Source of the DNA: Parascedosporium putredinis
Lineage: Eukaryota; Ascomycota; Sordariomycetes; Microascales; Microascaceae
NCBI GenBank assembly: GCA_949357655.1
Contig: CASHTG010000015.1
Coordinates: 2,976,001 to 3,040,000, forward strand
Length of the DNA: 64,000 nucleotides
Direction of reading: 5' to 3'
Part shown: positions 62,928 to 64,000 of the stretch, piece after piece
Layout: every line of letters starts with the position of its first letter
Position numbering within the stretch: the stretch's first letter is position 1
Position numbers and translations under genes: made by a program
Notes under the pieces: model-generated
The model's input: only the letters and a program-made list of their open reading frames with translations
Told to the model about the DNA's origin: nothing
Databases searched by the model: none

Positions 62928-64000
62928 TCACTTCTTGACCAACTTGTATTTGCCCCCACAAGCTCCAGATCGCCTTCCTCCACCTTGTCTCCCAGAAACT
63001 CGACGAGCTGCTCACTGCTCCATGGGAACCCATCGGCGATGAGCATCTTGAGCATCATGGCAATTTGCGCCGCCGGCATCACGGCAGCCGAATTCGTAAG
63101 CATAGACTTGATAAATTGCCAGTAAATTTGACGCTGCTGCATCTCCTTGGCGTTGATGGCGCGGTCGGGCTTCCGAGCTGGTGCCGCTGGACCGGGCTTT
63201 CGAACCGGTGTCGCTGGACCAGGCTTGGTCGGTGATTTCGGCTGGTCGCCCCTCGCAGTCGTCTCCGCCGGCCCGCTACCTTCCGCCTCTAGGGTCTCCA
63301 GGACCACGTAGCCGCCGCTGCCGTCGACACGAAGCACACGCTTGTCCATCCAGAAAGCGAGGGACTCCTCGATAAGGTCGCTGTCCATTTGCAGCTGCTC
63401 TTCGAGGTCTTCGACCGTTTTCCGAGCAGGGGAACTCGAGCCGGAGCCGCCGGTTCCCTCATCACCAAACGCGTAGATGACTGCGGCTTGGTACGTCTTG
63501 CAGTCAACTTGGACTTGTCTATCTTGGAGCTCCAGCTCTACCGTGGCGGTGCCCATGTTGTCAATCCAGGTGAGCTTTCGCAACGACTTTAGGCCTTCAA
63601 ACTCAGCAGCGTACCGCTTTTGCGCCTCCGTGACGGGTCTCGGAACCAAAAAGTGCTCTCGGGGAAGCGTGGGCCAAAACAGGCGCGAGAGGATCTTGGC
63701 GTGGTAGTCCGGTAGGTACAGCGCCTCACCCGGGCCGGCGGGGCCAGCCGTCGTAGACTTGGCGATGGCGGCGTCAACCCGTCTTGAGTCGCCAATGTCC
63801 TTCAGCATGACGTCGCAGTTTTGGAGCGCGCTCTCGCCAAAGCGCTTCTTGAGAAGATGGAGGACGGCGATCTCTTGGGAAAACGGAGGCTCTTGGGACA
63901 GGAGGCTCTCCGCCATGATGCGCTGGAACTCCTTGATGAAGATGTCTGGCGCGCCGAGGGCGCCGATGAGGGTTCCGACGACGTCCTCCGACTTGGGACG
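62928..64000 (-). CDS. apc2: Anaphase-promoting complex subunit 2 (cullin-like), C-terminal part
   Basis: The frame enters from the right edge, so the N-terminal cullin repeats lie outside; about 357 residues are visible. APC2 is the cullin-like scaffold of the APC/C ubiquitin ligase, which drives exit from mitosis in the nucleus. Visible parts: end of the cullin homology domain (LKKRFGESALQNCDVMLKDIGDS, then FHAKILSRLFWP-like YHAKILSRLFWPTLPREHF, and RKLTWIDNMGTATVELEL), a helix-turn part (EEQLQMDSDLIEESLAFWMDKRVL), a Pro/Lys-rich insert with repeated PGPA and RKP, and the C-terminal winged helix (QIYWQFIKSMLTNS, IAMMLKMLIADGFPW). Uncorrected, the frame runs past the usual end to 62840. One extra G in the run of five (62957-62953) restores the family ending KYKLVKK and a stop at 62930-62928. 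Confidence 0.93.

Overview
The window looks like nuclear DNA of a filamentous ascomycete (Pezizomycotina, most likely Sordariomycetes). The genes have short introns with GTAAGT/GTATGT-type donors and C/T-AG acceptors. The gene families are fungal: a Zn2Cys6 regulator with a fungal_trans domain, a DUF3602 protein, and above all a giant leashin/'involucrin repeat' protein, which is known only from this group. No bacterial, organellar or transposon gene was recognised.

Layout: a small DUF3602 gene (+, 1463-1924); uroporphyrinogen decarboxylase (-, 2600-4003), divergent from a helical-repeat protein probably of mitochondria (+, about 4560-6669); about 5.8 kb without genes; a Zn2Cys6 transcription factor (+, 12434-15145); the giant leashin-type gene (-, 39097-16091, about 23 kb with one clear intron); about 4 kb without genes; a cytochrome P450 (-, 44916-43063); a RING-H2 ubiquitin-ligase-type gene (-, 49400 to 47258 or 46569); about 13.5 kb without a recognisable gene; and the C-terminal part of anaphase-promoting complex subunit 2 (-, 62928 to beyond 64000). 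The genes look like an ordinary neighbourhood of unrelated functions, not a cluster.

The main biological item is the 23-kb gene. It has a serine/arginine-rich N-terminus, a 60-bp tandem repeat, about fifty acidic-plus-polylysine repeats, a central conserved segment, a coiled coil and a conserved C-terminal domain. That is the architecture of leashin, the tether that holds Woronin bodies (septal-pore plugs) in place. With about 7,600 codons it would be a very large member.

The main technical item is that nearly every long gene is broken by -1 frame changes. Where I could locate them (P450, apc2, RING gene, transcription factor, leashin) each is explained by one missing base, usually in a run of identical bases. 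Comparison of near-identical tandem repeat copies inside the leashin gene shows the same loss without using any outside protein. I read these as assembly errors, so the long genes are given as single features with the breaks noted.
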